From Streptomyces sp. CG4 (GTDB lineage: Bacteria > Actinomycetota > Actinomycetes > Streptomycetales > Streptomycetaceae), in contig NZ_CP163525.1 in NCBI RefSeq assembly GCF_041080655.1, positions 7,378,001-7,442,000 of the forward strand: a stretch of DNA of 64,000 nucleotides, read 5' to 3'. This document shows positions 7,719 to 16,581 of the stretch, in pieces (within the stretch, counting starts at the first letter, position 1; the number at the start of each line of letters is the position of its first letter). The translations under genes and the position numbers were made by a program. The notes beneath the pieces are model-generated. The model was given only the letters and a program-made list of their open reading frames with translations, was not told the DNA's origin and ran no database searches.

Positions 7719-9449
7719 GTGTTGGAGGAGATGCGGATACGGTCGCTCGGGGTCATCGACGATGCCGTCGTCGAGCTGTCGCCCGGGTTCACCGCCGTCA
7801 CCGGTGAGACGGGTGCGGGCAAGACCATGGTGGTCACCAGCCTGGGGCTGCTGCTCGGTGGGCGGGCGGACCCGGCGCTCGTGCGGATCGGGGCCGAGAA
7901 GGCGGTCGTGGAGGGGCGGCTCAGCGTCGCCGCGGGCGCCGCCGCCGTCGTACGCGCCGAGGAGGCCGGGGCCGAGCTGGACGACGGGTCCCTGCTGATC
8001 AGCCGTACCGTTTCCGCCGAGGGCCGGTCCCGGGCCCATCTGGGCGGGCGCTCGGTGCCGGTGGGGCTGCTCGCCGAGCTGGCCGACGAGCTGGTGGCCG
8101 TGCACGGGCAGACCGACCAGCAGGGGCTGCTGAAGCTGTCCCGGCAGCGACAGGCGCTGGACCGGTACGCGGGCGACGGCGTCGCCGTGCCGCTCGCCAA
8201 GTACACCGAGGCCTACCGCCGGCTGCGGGCCGTCTCCGCCGAGCTGGCGGAGATCACCACACGCGCGCGTGAGCGGGCACAGGAAGCCGACATGCTGCGG
8301 TACGGCCTCGACGAGATCGCCGCCGTCGAGCCACGGGCCGGCGAGGACGTCGAACTGGCCGAGGAGGCCGAGCGGCTCGGGCACGCGGAGTCGCTGTCGT
8401 CCGCAGCGACGGCCGCGCACGCCGCTCTCGCGGGCAATCCCGAGGACCCCGAGGGCATCGACGCCTCGACCCTCGTCGCGGGGTCCCATCGGGCACTGGA
8501 GGCCGTGCGGTCGCACGACCCGGCGCTGGCTTCCCTCGCCGATCGCATCGGCGAGATCGGGATCCTGCTCGGCGACGTCGCCGGGGAGCTGGCCGGGTAC
8601 GCCGACGACCTCGACGCCGATCCGCTGCGGCTGGCCGCGGTGGAGGAGCGCAGGGCGGCCCTGACCGCGCTCACCCGGAAGTACGGCGACGACGTCAACG
8701 CCGTACTGGCGTGGTCCGAGCGGAGTGCCGCCCGGCTCACCGAGCTGGACGGCGACGACGAGCGGATCGAGGAGCTGACCGCCGAGCGGGATGCGCTCCG
8801 CACCGAACTGGGCGGACTCGCCCAGGCGTTGACGGACGCGCGGACGGAGGCCGCCGAGCGGTTCGCCGCCGCCGTGACGGCCGAGCTGGCCTCGCTGGCG
8901 ATGCCCCACGCGCGCGTGTCCTTCGCCATCCGGCAGACCGAGGACCCGGAGGGCGTCGAGGTCGGCGGACGCGCGGTCGCGTACGGGCCGTCGGGCGTGG
9001 ACGAGGTCGAGCTGCTGCTCGCCCCGCACCCGGGCGCGCCGCCCCGGCCGATCGCCAAGGGCGCGTCCGGCGGTGAGCTGTCCCGCGTGATGCTCGCCGT
9101 CGAGGTCGTGTTCGCGGGCACGGACCCGGTGCCGACGTATCTGTTCGACGAGGTCGACGCCGGTGTCGGTGGCAAGGCAGCGGTCGAGATCGGCCGGCGC
9201 CTCGCGAAGCTCGCCAAGTCCGCGCAGGTCGTCGTGGTCACCCACCTGCCCCAGGTCGCCGCCTTCGCCGACCGGCAGCTGCTGGTCGAGAAGACCAACG
9301 ACGGCTCGGTCACCCGGTCCGGTGTGAAGGTGCTGGAGGGCGAGGAGCGGATCCGCGAGCTGTCCCGGATGCTGGCCGGGCAGGAGGACTCCGAGACGGC
9401 CCGCGCGCACGCGGAGGAACTGCTGGCGACGGCCCGGGCGGACGGGTGA
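7719..9449 (+). CDS. recN: DNA repair protein RecN
   Basis: 576-residue SMC-like ATPase of double-strand-break repair. Walker A is TGETGAGKTMV near residue 35; the middle third is coiled-coil-like with many Glu/Arg/Ala; the C-terminal half has the signature KGASGGELSRVMLA and Walker B TYLFDEVDAGVGG, followed by the switch VVVVTHLPQVA. I place the start at the GTG at 7719 (VLEEMRIRSLGV); a -10-like TATGGT at 7706-7711 lies 7 nt upstream, so a leaderless transcript separate from nadK is plausible. The stop overlaps the next gene's GTG by 4 nt. Confidence 0.93.
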   Translation: MLEEMRIRSLGVIDDAVVELSPGFTAVTGETGAGKTMVVTSLGLLLGGRADPALVRIGAEKAVVEGRLSVAAGAAAVVRAEEAGAELDDGSLLISRTVSAEGRSRAHLGGRSVPVGLLAELADELVAVHGQTDQQGLLKLSRQRQALDRYAGDGVAVPLAKYTEAYRRLRAVSAELAEITTRARERAQEADMLRYGLDEIAAVEPRAGEDVELAEEAERLGHAESLSSAATAAHAALAGNPEDPEGIDASTLVAGSHRALEAVRSHDPALASLADRIGEIGILLGDVAGELAGYADDLDADPLRLAAVEERRAALTALTRKYGDDVNAVLAWSERSAARLTELDGDDERIEELTAERDALRTELGGLAQALTDARTEAAERFAAAVTAELASLAMPHARVSFAIRQTEDPEGVEVGGRAVAYGPSGVDEVELLLAPHPGAPPRPIAKGASGGELSRVMLAVEVVFAGTDPVPTYLFDEVDAGVGGKAAVEIGRRLAKLAKSAQVVVVTHLPQVAAFADRQLLVEKTNDGSVTRSGVKVLEGEERIRELSRMLAGQEDSETARAHAEELLATARADG

Positions 9450-10198
9450 GGGGCCGGGCGGGCGCCTTCGCGCTGGCCGCCGCCGTCACCGGGGCGGGGA
9501 TCGCCGCCCTGCGCCGTAACGCGCCGGGTTCGCGGGCGCGTTGGGAGCGCGAGAACTACGCCGGGCGGACCGTCGAGCTGTACGCCGGGCCCGCCTCCGC
9601 CGTCGGCGTGGCGCTCTCCGCCGCCCGGGTGCATCCCGCCGCCGGGGCCGCCGTGCTCGCCGTCGGCGCCTGCGGGGCGTACGACGACGTCGCCGGCTAC
9701 TTCTCCGGCGACACCCGGCGCGGCTTCCGCGCGCATCTCGGTGCGCTGCGGGACGGCGAAGTCACCAGCGGGGCCGTGAAGCTGTTCGGGATCTCGGCCG
9801 CCGCGCTGGTCGCGGGAGCGCTCCTGAAGGAGCGGCCGCTGGACAAGCTCCTCGCCGGGTGCGTGATCGCCGGTACGGCGCACTTCGTCAACCTCGTCGA
9901 CGTACGGCCGGGGCGCGCCGCCGGCGCGGTGCTCGCGCTCGGCGCGCCGGGGCTGCTGCGGAAGGAGCCCGGGGCCGAGCTGTCGGCCGCCGCTATGGGC
10001 GCGGCCGCGGCCGTCCTGCCGGACGATCTCGCGGAGCGCGCGATGATCGGGGACACGGGGGCGCATGCCCTCGGTGCGGCGCTGGGGGCGGCCGTCGTGG
10101 CCGGAAACCGGCGCCCCGGCCTGCTCGCGCACGCCGTCGCGGTCGTGGCCGCGGCCGTGCACGGAGACCGGGTGACCGCGTGGGCCCGCTCGCTGTGA
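9446..10198 (+). CDS. Integral membrane protein, divergent WecA/MraY-like
   Basis: 250 residues, Ala/Gly-rich with several hydrophobic helices. Three short blocks recall the polyprenyl-phosphate sugar-1-phosphate transferase family (Glycos_transf_4): GAYDDVAGY (the cytoplasmic DD), HFVNLVDVRPGRA (the N..N..DG loop) and MIGDTGAHALGA (the GD.GS..LG loop). The protein is shorter than true WecA/MraY (roughly 320 or more residues) and the sites are imperfect, so it may be a degenerate or non-catalytic relative. GTG overlaps the recN stop by 4 nt. It precedes a GT4 glycosyltransferase, consistent with cell-envelope glycan work. Confidence 0.65.
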   Translation: MRGRAGAFALAAAVTGAGIAALRRNAPGSRARWERENYAGRTVELYAGPASAVGVALSAARVHPAAGAAVLAVGACGAYDDVAGYFSGDTRRGFRAHLGALRDGEVTSGAVKLFGISAAALVAGALLKERPLDKLLAGCVIAGTAHFVNLVDVRPGRAAGAVLALGAPGLLRKEPGAELSAAAMGAAAAVLPDDLAERAMIGDTGAHALGAALGAAVVAGNRRPGLLAHAVAVVAAAVHGDRVTAWARSL

Positions 10199-10464
10199 CC
10201 CTCTGACCTCGCCGGACGCGATCGCCCGGGTGCGGCCGAGGCGAGTTGGCCTCACCCATGTGGGTGACGTGCTCCGGCGCATTGCCCCGGCCCGCCGCAC
10301 GGTGCGCCCGCCGGATTTCCCGTAACGGCCCATCGCCCTGGCATGCTTGAGGGAACACGGTCCGCGCGGGAGGCGCGCGGGGTACGTCCGTCCGCCCCCG
10401 TGATCCCGCTACCTTCTGTACGTTTCCTCGTGACCGCCCACGTCGAACCAGGAGCCCCGGCCCC

Positions 10465-11601
10465 GTGACCCCCCTGAGCAGCAACGCGTCGCACGGCCAG
10501 TCGACGCTGCGCACCGTGCAGGTGCTCGGCGGAGGCAACGCCGCCAGCAGCGCGCACGTGCGCTCGCTGGCCGAGGGGCTCGTGGCGAGGGGCGTACGGG
10601 TCACGGTGTGCGCCCCCGTCGAGGCCGACCGCGCCTACGATTTCACCGGCGCCGGTGCCGAGCATGTGCATGTGCCGCGCAGCAGCGACCCGGGCTCCGT
10701 GGCCGCGCTGCGGGCCGCCTGCACGGATGCCGACCTGGTGCACGCGCACGGGCTGCACGCCTCCTTCCGGGCGGTGCTCGCGCTGAGCGGCCGGCGCACC
10801 CCGCTGGTGGTCACCTGGCACGACCGGGCGCAGGCACAGGGCGCGCGGGCACAGTTCCTGCGGCTGCTGGAGCGGCGGGTGGTGCGTACGGCGTCCGTGG
10901 TCCTCGGCACCAGCTCCGACCTGGTGGACCGGGCCCGCAGCACGGGGGCGCGGGACGCCCGGCTCGCCGCCGTCGGGCTGCCTGGACAGCGCCGGCCCGT
11001 CGTCCTCGACGATCCCGACCGGCTGCGCCCCAAGGTCCGGGCCGAACTCGGCGCCACCGACCGCCCGTTGCTCATCGCGGTCGGCTCCCTCGACCGGCAC
11101 CGCGGCTACGACGTCCTGCTGGACGCGGCCCGTGCCTGGCGCGATCTCGACCCCGTGCCGCTGCTCGTCATCGCCGGGGAGGGACCGCAGCGGCCGGCGC
11201 TGCAGCGGCGGATCGAGGACGAGGGTCTGCCGGTGCGGCTCATCGGCCGCCGCGAGGACGTGCCCGAACTGCTCGCCGCGGCCGATCTGGCGCTGCTGAC
11301 GAGCAGTTGGGAATCACGCTCCGTCCTGGCCCAGGAGGCGCTGTACGCGCGCGTGCCGCTCATTGCCACCCGGGTCGGCGGCATCCCCGATCTCGTCGGC
11401 GAGGCGGCCGAACTCGTCCCGTACGGCGACCCGGACGCACTCGCGGACGCCGTCGTACGCCTCCTCGCCGACCCCGAGCGCCGGGAGGAACTGCGCGAGG
11501 CGGGCGTACGGCAGGCCGTGAGCTGGCCGACCGAGGACGAGACCGTCGCCCAAGTCCTCAGCATCTACGACGAGTTGGCCCAGCCCCGCCCGCTCGCCTA
11601 G
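10465..11601 (+). CDS. GT4-family glycosyltransferase
   Basis: 378 residues with the GT-B fold. The N-terminal domain begins TVQVLGGGNAASSAH; the C-terminal nucleotide-sugar domain carries LLIAVGSLDRHRGYDVLL, the loop GEGPQRPAL and the E-x7-E region 'ESRSVLAQEAL' before ARVPLIATRVGGIPDLV. It probably transfers a sugar from a nucleotide donor to a lipid or glycan acceptor on the cytoplasmic side. The GTG start has AGGAG 10 nt upstream. Its TAG stop (11599-11601) coincides with the left end of the insertion sequence: T is flanking DNA and AG belongs to the inverted repeat as drawn, so the C-terminus may have been altered by the insertion. Confidence 0.85.
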   Translation: MTPLSSNASHGQSTLRTVQVLGGGNAASSAHVRSLAEGLVARGVRVTVCAPVEADRAYDFTGAGAEHVHVPRSSDPGSVAALRAACTDADLVHAHGLHASFRAVLALSGRRTPLVVTWHDRAQAQGARAQFLRLLERRVVRTASVVLGTSSDLVDRARSTGARDARLAAVGLPGQRRPVVLDDPDRLRPKVRAELGATDRPLLIAVGSLDRHRGYDVLLDAARAWRDLDPVPLLVIAGEGPQRPALQRRIEDEGLPVRLIGRREDVPELLAAADLALLTSSWESRSVLAQEALYARVPLIATRVGGIPDLVGEAAELVPYGDPDALADAVVRLLADPERREELREAGVRQAVSWPTEDETVAQVLSIYDELAQPRPLA

Positions 11602-11625
11602 GTCCTGACTCTGTCGGGGATCTTG
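11600..11625 (+). repeat. IS1182-family left inverted repeat
   Basis: 26 bp beginning AGGTCCTGACTCTG and ending GGGGATCTTG; an exact reverse complement of 13411-13436. Its first bases complete the stop codon of the upstream glycosyltransferase gene. Confidence 0.9.
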
Positions 11626-11682
11626 AGGATCCCCGGCGGGGCAGCGTGATCAACGGGCATGCTCGGCTCTGTTCAAGGACCG

Positions 11683-13401
11683 ATGCAGTTGTCGAGGTGC
11701 TCGTTGTCGCTCCATGCCCGTTCTGGTGAGCAAGTCCCGTCTCTGACCGCGCAGATGGCGCGGGCGAGCAATCCGGGCGGTACAACGGCGATGTGGGTGA
11801 GAGACCACCTGGGCGGGCTGTGGGGTGACGAGGACTTCGCCGACTGGTACCCGCGTGACGGCCGCCCCAGCCTCTCGCCCGCCCAGCTGGCCACCGTCTG
11901 CGTGCTCCAGTTCCTCCTCGGTCTGTCGGACCGGCAGGCGGCCGAAGCGGTTCGCTGCCGCATCGATTTCAAGTACGCGCTGGCCATGGACCTGGACGAT
12001 CCCGGCTTCCACCACAGCGTGCTGGCCGACTTCCGCGACCGTCTCACCGAGGACGGCCGAGCCGACCGTCTCCTCGACCTCGCGCTCGCGCGCCTGAAGG
12101 AGGCCGGTCTCGTCCGCGAGCGCACCACCCAGCGCACGGACTCCACCCACGTCCTGGCCGCGGTCCGCGACCTGACCCGGCTGGAACTGGTCACCGAGGC
12201 CGTCCGCGCCGCGCTGGAAGAACTGGCCGGCACAGCTTCGCACCTGCTGGCCGGCCTGGTCGACGAGGAGTGGGGGCGCCGCTACGGCCGCCCGGTCCGT
12301 CTGGGCAAGAACCCCACCCGCCCCAAGACCAGAATCCTCGCCACCGGAGGCGACGCCGTCCGGCTGATCGAGCACCTCGGGCAGCACGGGCCGGAACGCC
12401 TGTCCGGTCCCCGCGTCCAAGCCCTGCGGCAGATCATGGTGCAGAACTACTACCGCGACGGGGCCGGCCGCCTGCGCTGGCGCACCGCCGAGGACGGCGG
12501 GCTGCCGCCCTCTGCCGTCGCAGTCGTCTCGCCCTACGACCCGACGGCCCGCTACGCGCGCCGCGGACACATCACCCGCTGGAAGGGGTTCGTCGCACAC
12601 CTCACCGAAACCTGTGATCCCGACGGCGTCAACGTGATCACAGATGTGGCCACCACCGACGCCACCGGGTACGACGCGAAGGCTCTGCCCGGCATCCACA
12701 CCCGGCTCAAGCATCGCGGGCTGCTGCCCGCCGAGCATCTGGTCGACGGCGGCTACACCTCCCTGGTCCATCTGGAACAGGCAGCCCGCGAACACCAGGT
12801 CAGGGTCACCGGACCACTGCCGGTCAACACCACCCGCCAGAACCGCAGGAACAACGGCTTCGGCCGCGACGACTTCCACATCGACTTCGACCGCCGCCAG
12901 GTCACCTGCCCGCAGGGCGAGACCAGCGCGGGATGGCACGGCCCCTACCCGACCTCCTCACCCACCGCGGCACCTCTGATCGTGGCACGGTTCACCAAGA
13001 GCCAGTGCCGTCCCTGCCCGGTCCGCACCCGCTGCACGACCACCACCGACAACGCCCGGAGCGTGGGCTTTCCCCCGCGAGAACTCCGTGACCTGCAACT
13101 CCGCGTCCGCGCCGAGCAGCAGACACCCGAATGGCAGGCCCGCTACGCGGTCCGCTCCGGAGTGGAAGGCACCATCAACGAACTCGCCCACGGACACGGC
13201 ATGCGCCGCTGCCGCTACCGGGGACAGCACAAAGCCCACTTACAGCACGTGTTCACAGCCATCGCCGCAAACATCGAGCGCCTCAGCCGACGGCCGCCGA
13301 CCGGAGAAACACCCCCGTCACGGCCGCCGACCGCCTTCCAGAACTACCTGGACCAGCACGGGATCCCCCGGCCGAGGTCTTGGCGGTCCGCCAGAGACTG
13401 A
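11683..13401 (+). CDS. IS1182-family transposase
   Basis: 572 residues, DDE-type. The N-terminal region 'SLSPAQLATVCVLQFLLGLSDRQAAEAVR' (in two parts) and the following DPGFHHSVLADFRDRL block are typical of IS1182 transposases; candidate catalytic acidic residues lie in QRTDSTHV, the LVDGGYTS block and the YAVRSGVEGTINELAHGHGMRR block near the C-terminus, the last being the E motif. I choose the ATG at 11683 because AAGGA precedes it by about 5 nt; an ATG at 11659 lengthens it by 8 residues. One in-frame TTA codon (13240-13242) makes expression dependent on the bldA leucyl-tRNA of Streptomyces. A C-terminal DD-like CxxC cluster, QCRPCPVRTRC, could bind zinc. Confidence 0.93.
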   Translation: MQLSRCSLSLHARSGEQVPSLTAQMARASNPGGTTAMWVRDHLGGLWGDEDFADWYPRDGRPSLSPAQLATVCVLQFLLGLSDRQAAEAVRCRIDFKYALAMDLDDPGFHHSVLADFRDRLTEDGRADRLLDLALARLKEAGLVRERTTQRTDSTHVLAAVRDLTRLELVTEAVRAALEELAGTASHLLAGLVDEEWGRRYGRPVRLGKNPTRPKTRILATGGDAVRLIEHLGQHGPERLSGPRVQALRQIMVQNYYRDGAGRLRWRTAEDGGLPPSAVAVVSPYDPTARYARRGHITRWKGFVAHLTETCDPDGVNVITDVATTDATGYDAKALPGIHTRLKHRGLLPAEHLVDGGYTSLVHLEQAAREHQVRVTGPLPVNTTRQNRRNNGFGRDDFHIDFDRRQVTCPQGETSAGWHGPYPTSSPTAAPLIVARFTKSQCRPCPVRTRCTTTTDNARSVGFPPRELRDLQLRVRAEQQTPEWQARYAVRSGVEGTINELAHGHGMRRCRYRGQHKAHLQHVFTAIAANIERLSRRPPTGETPPSRPPTAFQNYLDQHGIPRPRSWRSARD

Positions 13402-13410
13402 GCAGACCGC

Positions 13411-13436
13411 CAAGATCCCCGACAGAGTCAGGACCT
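13411..13436 (+). repeat. IS1182-family right inverted repeat
   Basis: 26 bp beginning CAAGATCCCCGACAG and ending CAGGACCT, the perfect reverse complement of the left end; it starts 9 nt after the transposase stop. Confidence 0.9.
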
Positions 13437-13507
13437 GGCGAAGGCGAACCCGGCCGACGCGGAGTGCAAGGCGCGCGCCCGCCGCAGGGTGGTCGGCCTC
13501 CAGTCCG
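13437..13507 (+). pseudogene. Possible coding remnant beside the IS
   Basis: In the frame CTG-GCG-AAG (13435 on), every third base up to about position 13510 is G or C, giving the peptide LAKANPADAECKARARRR and onward with no start codon of its own. This is the pattern of a genuine Streptomyces coding segment cut off by the insertion sequence. The identity of the parent gene is unknown, and joining it to the GT4 frame across the element does not restore one coding frame. It could also be chance in such GC-rich DNA. Confidence 0.3.
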
Positions 13508-15154
13508 TCAGGGCACGTGCCGGCGGGCCCGCAGCGCCAGGCTCAACGCCAGGACCGTCTGCGGGTCGTCGAGGTCGGTGCCCAGCAACTCCCCGATGCG
13601 GGCGAGCCGGTTGTAGAGGGTCTGCCGGTTCAGGTGCAGTTCGCGGGCCGTCTCCGCCTTGCGGCCCGCGTGCGCCAGATAGGTCTGCAGGGTCGGCAGC
13701 AGCGGTGGCTTGGAGCGGTGGTCGTGGTCGCGCAGCGGGCCGATCGCACGGTCCACGAACGCGGCGAGATCCGGGTGGTCGCGCAGCCGCCACAGGAGCA
13801 GGTCGATGTCCAGGCGGCGGGCGTCGTACCAGGGCCGGTCGGTCAGGCCCTGCGCGGCCGTCGCCGTCTCCGCCGCGTGCCTGAGCCCCGCCGACGCGGC
13901 CGCCCAGCCGCCCGCCACGCCGACGACCACGACCGGCGGCGGCGAGCCCGGCCGGCGCATCCCGGCCCGCTCCACGCCCGCCCGCAGCGCCGTCGCCACC
14001 CGGTCCGCGACCGCTGAGCGCTCCGACTCCGAGCGCAGCCCGAGCAGCACCAGCACCCGGCCCTCCACCGGCCGCACCCCCAGCAGCACCGGCACCCCCA
14101 CCGCGGCCAGCTCCTCGGACACCGCGCGCGCCAGCACCGCCCAACCCCCGCCGGGGGACAGGGAGTCACCGATCCGCATCACCACCGGCAGCAGCGGGCT
14201 GTCACCGGGCTTGAACCCGAGGACCCGGGCCTGCGCCGGGGCGTCCTCCGCGGCGATCCGGCCCTCGGCGAGATCGGTGAGGAAGTCACCGCGCCCGCGG
14301 GCGGCCAGCTCCTCCTCCTGGCGGGCCTGCATCAGCACCACGGCGAGGATGCCCGCGGCCCGCTCGGCGGCGATCCGGTGCACGGGGGCCAGCGGCGAGC
14401 GCACCGGCAGCAGGACGAGCCGGGCGCGCACCGAGCCCGCCGTACCCGGGCCACCGCCGGGCACGTCCACCAGCACCGAACCGGCGGGCGGCGGCGCGTC
14501 CTTGTGCGGGCCGCGCAGCCCCTCCCACACCTGGAGCGGATCCGCGCCCTCCGGGCCCTCTCCGGCGGCGTACAGCAGCCGGCCGTCGGCGGTCTCCAGG
14601 AACACCGGGTTGCCGCTGAAGTCCGCCAGGATGCCCAGGACCTGCGGCACCCCGCCGCCGCCCAGCAGCGCCTCGGTACAGCGCCGGTGCACCTCCTCGG
14701 CCCGCTGCAGCAGGGCGTAGTGGCCGTTGACGATCTCGGTGTGGATCTCCTCGGTCACCGTCACGAACGGCACCTCGCGGTGCAGCTGGACCAGCGGCAG
14801 CCCGGCGGCGCGGGCGGTGTCCACCAGGGCGGCGGGCAGCCGCGCGAAACGCGGGCCCAGCTCCACCACCAGGGCGGCGATCCCGCGCTCGGCGAGGGTG
14901 CGCACGAACGCCCGCTGCTCGGCCGGGCGGGTGCCGAGGCCGTAGCCGGTGGTGAGCAGCAGTTCGCCGCCCTTGAGCAGCGAGGCGATGTTCGGCACCT
15001 CGCCCGCGTGCACCCAGCGCACCGTGCGCCCCAGCCGGTCGGCCCCCGCCACGATCTCCGGCAGCCCGCTGCGCAGTCCGGGCAGTTCCAGCGCCCGCTG
15101 CACGGTGATCCCGGCGCCCTGGGTGTCGAATCGGTGGTCCGTACGGCTGTCCAT
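13508..15154 (-). CDS. PucR family transcriptional regulator
   Basis: 548 residues. The N-terminal PucR/purine-catabolism domain (ITVQRALELPGLRSGLPEIVAG through about residue 130), a central CdaR/GGDEF-like segment and a C-terminal PucR helix-turn-helix ('LQTYLAHAGRKAETARELH' followed by LNRQTLYNRLARIGELLG) are all visible. Such proteins activate or repress nitrogen or purine catabolic genes. Start is the ATG at 15154 (MDSRTDHRF); the open frame extends much further upstream but overlaps the oxidase gene antiphase. It lies 44 nt downstream of the FAD-linked oxidase on the same strand, suggesting an operon. Confidence 0.88.
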   Translation of the reverse strand: MDSRTDHRFDTQGAGITVQRALELPGLRSGLPEIVAGADRLGRTVRWVHAGEVPNIASLLKGGELLLTTGYGLGTRPAEQRAFVRTLAERGIAALVVELGPRFARLPAALVDTARAAGLPLVQLHREVPFVTVTEEIHTEIVNGHYALLQRAEEVHRRCTEALLGGGGVPQVLGILADFSGNPVFLETADGRLLYAAGEGPEGADPLQVWEGLRGPHKDAPPPAGSVLVDVPGGGPGTAGSVRARLVLLPVRSPLAPVHRIAAERAAGILAVVLMQARQEEELAARGRGDFLTDLAEGRIAAEDAPAQARVLGFKPGDSPLLPVVMRIGDSLSPGGGWAVLARAVSEELAAVGVPVLLGVRPVEGRVLVLLGLRSESERSAVADRVATALRAGVERAGMRRPGSPPPVVVVGVAGGWAAASAGLRHAAETATAAQGLTDRPWYDARRLDIDLLLWRLRDHPDLAAFVDRAIGPLRDHDHRSKPPLLPTLQTYLAHAGRKAETARELHLNRQTLYNRLARIGELLGTDLDDPQTVLALSLALRARRHVP

Positions 15155-15198
15155 GCAGCGGACGCTACCTGCGTAAACGCCCTCGGGACAGCTCCCTG

Positions 15199-16581
15199 TC
15201 AGATGGGCTTGATGTTGTGGTTGAAGCGGAAGACGTTGTCCGGGTCGTAGCGCCGCTTCACCTTCTCCAGGCGCAGTGTGTTGCCCTCGCCGAGCCCCGC
15301 CCGCACCCGCTCCGGGCCCTCGTCGCCGATGAAGTTCAGATAGACGTCGCCGGTGCTCCAGGGCCGTACGTCGGCGCACACGCCCCGCACCCAGGCGATC
15401 GCCCCCTCGTCCTCGGCCGGGTCCGCCCAGATGCCGAACGGGTGCGCCGCCCAGGGCGCGTCCCGGTACGGCACCGGGTACGCGTGCGGACCGGCGGCGA
15501 CCGCCCCGCCCTGCGGGAACAGGATCTGCTGGCTGCCGGTCGGCACCGGCATGCTGTCCGCGCGGGCGCAGAAGACGTCCACCAGCTCGTCCGGCAGACC
15601 GGTCAGGTACTCCGCCGACCAGTAGTTCCGCAGTCCGGCCGGAAAGTCGAGCATGCACTGCACATCGGCGTACGGCATCGCACCGGCCACCTCCACCTCG
15701 TGCGGCAGGGCCAGCAGCGGCTCGGCGAGCTTGCGCATGCCCTCCTCGTCGCCCGCGTAGGTGAGCAGCAGCCCGCACAGCAGCCTGCCGACCAGCTCCG
15801 GCGGTACGAACGCCTCCGGTGGCCCCGTCACGTACAGCACGGCGCCGCCGGCCTCGTCGGGCCCGCCGAGGACGACATCGCGGAAGGTACGGATCGCCTC
15901 GGGGCCGAGCCGCGGCCGGTACATCAGCAGCGCGACGGAGAACACCGGCAGCTCGTGCAGTTCCAGGGTGAGCGCGGTGGCGATGCCGAAGTTGCCGCCT
16001 GCGCCGTGCAGCGCCCAGAACAGCTCGGGGTTCTCGTCCGCGTTGGCGTGCACCCGCTCGGCGTCGGCGGTCACCAGCTCCACGCCGAGGAGGTTGTCCA
16101 CGGCGAGGCCGAAGGCGCGGTCCAGCCAGCCGGTGCCGCCGCCGAGGACGAAGCCGCCGACCCCGGTGGTGGAGGCACGGCCGCCGGTGGTCGCGAGGCC
16201 GTACGGCTGGGCGGCCCGGTCCAGGTCCCTCATCGTGGCGCCGCCCTCGATGCGGACCGCCTCGGCCGCCGGGTCGACGGTCACCTCGTGCATCCGGCGC
16301 AGGTCCACCACGAGCGCGCCGTCGCCGAGCGCCGACCCGGCCACGCTGTGGCCGCCGCCGCGCACCGCGATCGGCAGATCCAGATCGCGGGCGAAGCGCA
16401 CGGCCCGTACGACATCGGTCGCGTGCGCGCACTGGGCGATCACGGCCGGGCGCCGGTCGATCATCGCGTTGAAGACCGCCCGGGCCTCGTCGTAGCCGGG
16501 GTCCTGCGGGGCGAACACCTCGCCCGCCAGGTCTTCGCGCAACCCGGCGAGGGCCGTGCGCGCCTTGGAGGGGGAAGCCAT
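15199..16581 (-). CDS. FAD-linked oxidoreductase (berberine-bridge-enzyme-like)
   Basis: 460 residues of the VAO/BBE superfamily. The PP-loop RGGGHSVAGSALGDG contains the His that covalently binds the FAD 8-alpha methyl; TTGVGGFVLGGGTGWL is the second FAD-binding block, and the C-terminal BBE segment DNVFRFNHNIKPI is intact. The Cys that gives bicovalent flavin attachment in some members is not seen in its expected block (RASTTGVGG), so monocovalent FAD is inferred. It oxidises an unknown alcohol, sugar or secondary metabolite. ATG at 16581 has AAAGGGGG about 6 nt upstream. Upstream partner of the PucR gene. Confidence 0.88.
   Translation of the reverse strand: MASPSKARTALAGLREDLAGEVFAPQDPGYDEARAVFNAMIDRRPAVIAQCAHATDVVRAVRFARDLDLPIAVRGGGHSVAGSALGDGALVVDLRRMHEVTVDPAAEAVRIEGGATMRDLDRAAQPYGLATTGGRASTTGVGGFVLGGGTGWLDRAFGLAVDNLLGVELVTADAERVHANADENPELFWALHGAGGNFGIATALTLELHELPVFSVALLMYRPRLGPEAIRTFRDVVLGGPDEAGGAVLYVTGPPEAFVPPELVGRLLCGLLLTYAGDEEGMRKLAEPLLALPHEVEVAGAMPYADVQCMLDFPAGLRNYWSAEYLTGLPDELVDVFCARADSMPVPTGSQQILFPQGGAVAAGPHAYPVPYRDAPWAAHPFGIWADPAEDEGAIAWVRGVCADVRPWSTGDVYLNFIGDEGPERVRAGLGEGNTLRLEKVKRRYDPDNVFRFNHNIKPI

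Larger units (their letters stand above)
11600..13436 (+). mobile_element. Complete IS1182-family insertion sequence
   Basis: An 1837-bp element bounded by 26-bp perfect inverted repeats and holding one transposase gene. No clean target duplication is visible: flanks read CGCCT on the left and GGCGA on the right when the full 26 bp are counted, and CTAG versus CTGG if the repeat is taken as 23-24 bp. It lies exactly at the end of the GT4 gene. Intact ends and an intact transposase suggest recent arrival. Confidence 0.88.

Noticed and set aside
6141..9410. A 1089-codon open frame on the minus strand across tlyA, nadK and recN
   Set aside because: It lies opposite three recognisable conserved genes and has the Arg/Pro/Gly/His-rich composition of antisense high-G+C reading; no domain or start supports it.
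11595..13440. A target-site duplication flanking the IS
   Set aside because: Flanks CTAG and CTGG (or none, if the full 26 bp are repeat) do not form an exact duplication.
13508..16432. A 974-codon minus frame suggesting a fusion of PucR with something upstream
   Set aside because: The upstream part is the out-of-frame shadow of the FAD-linked oxidase gene; the real start is the ATG at 15154.
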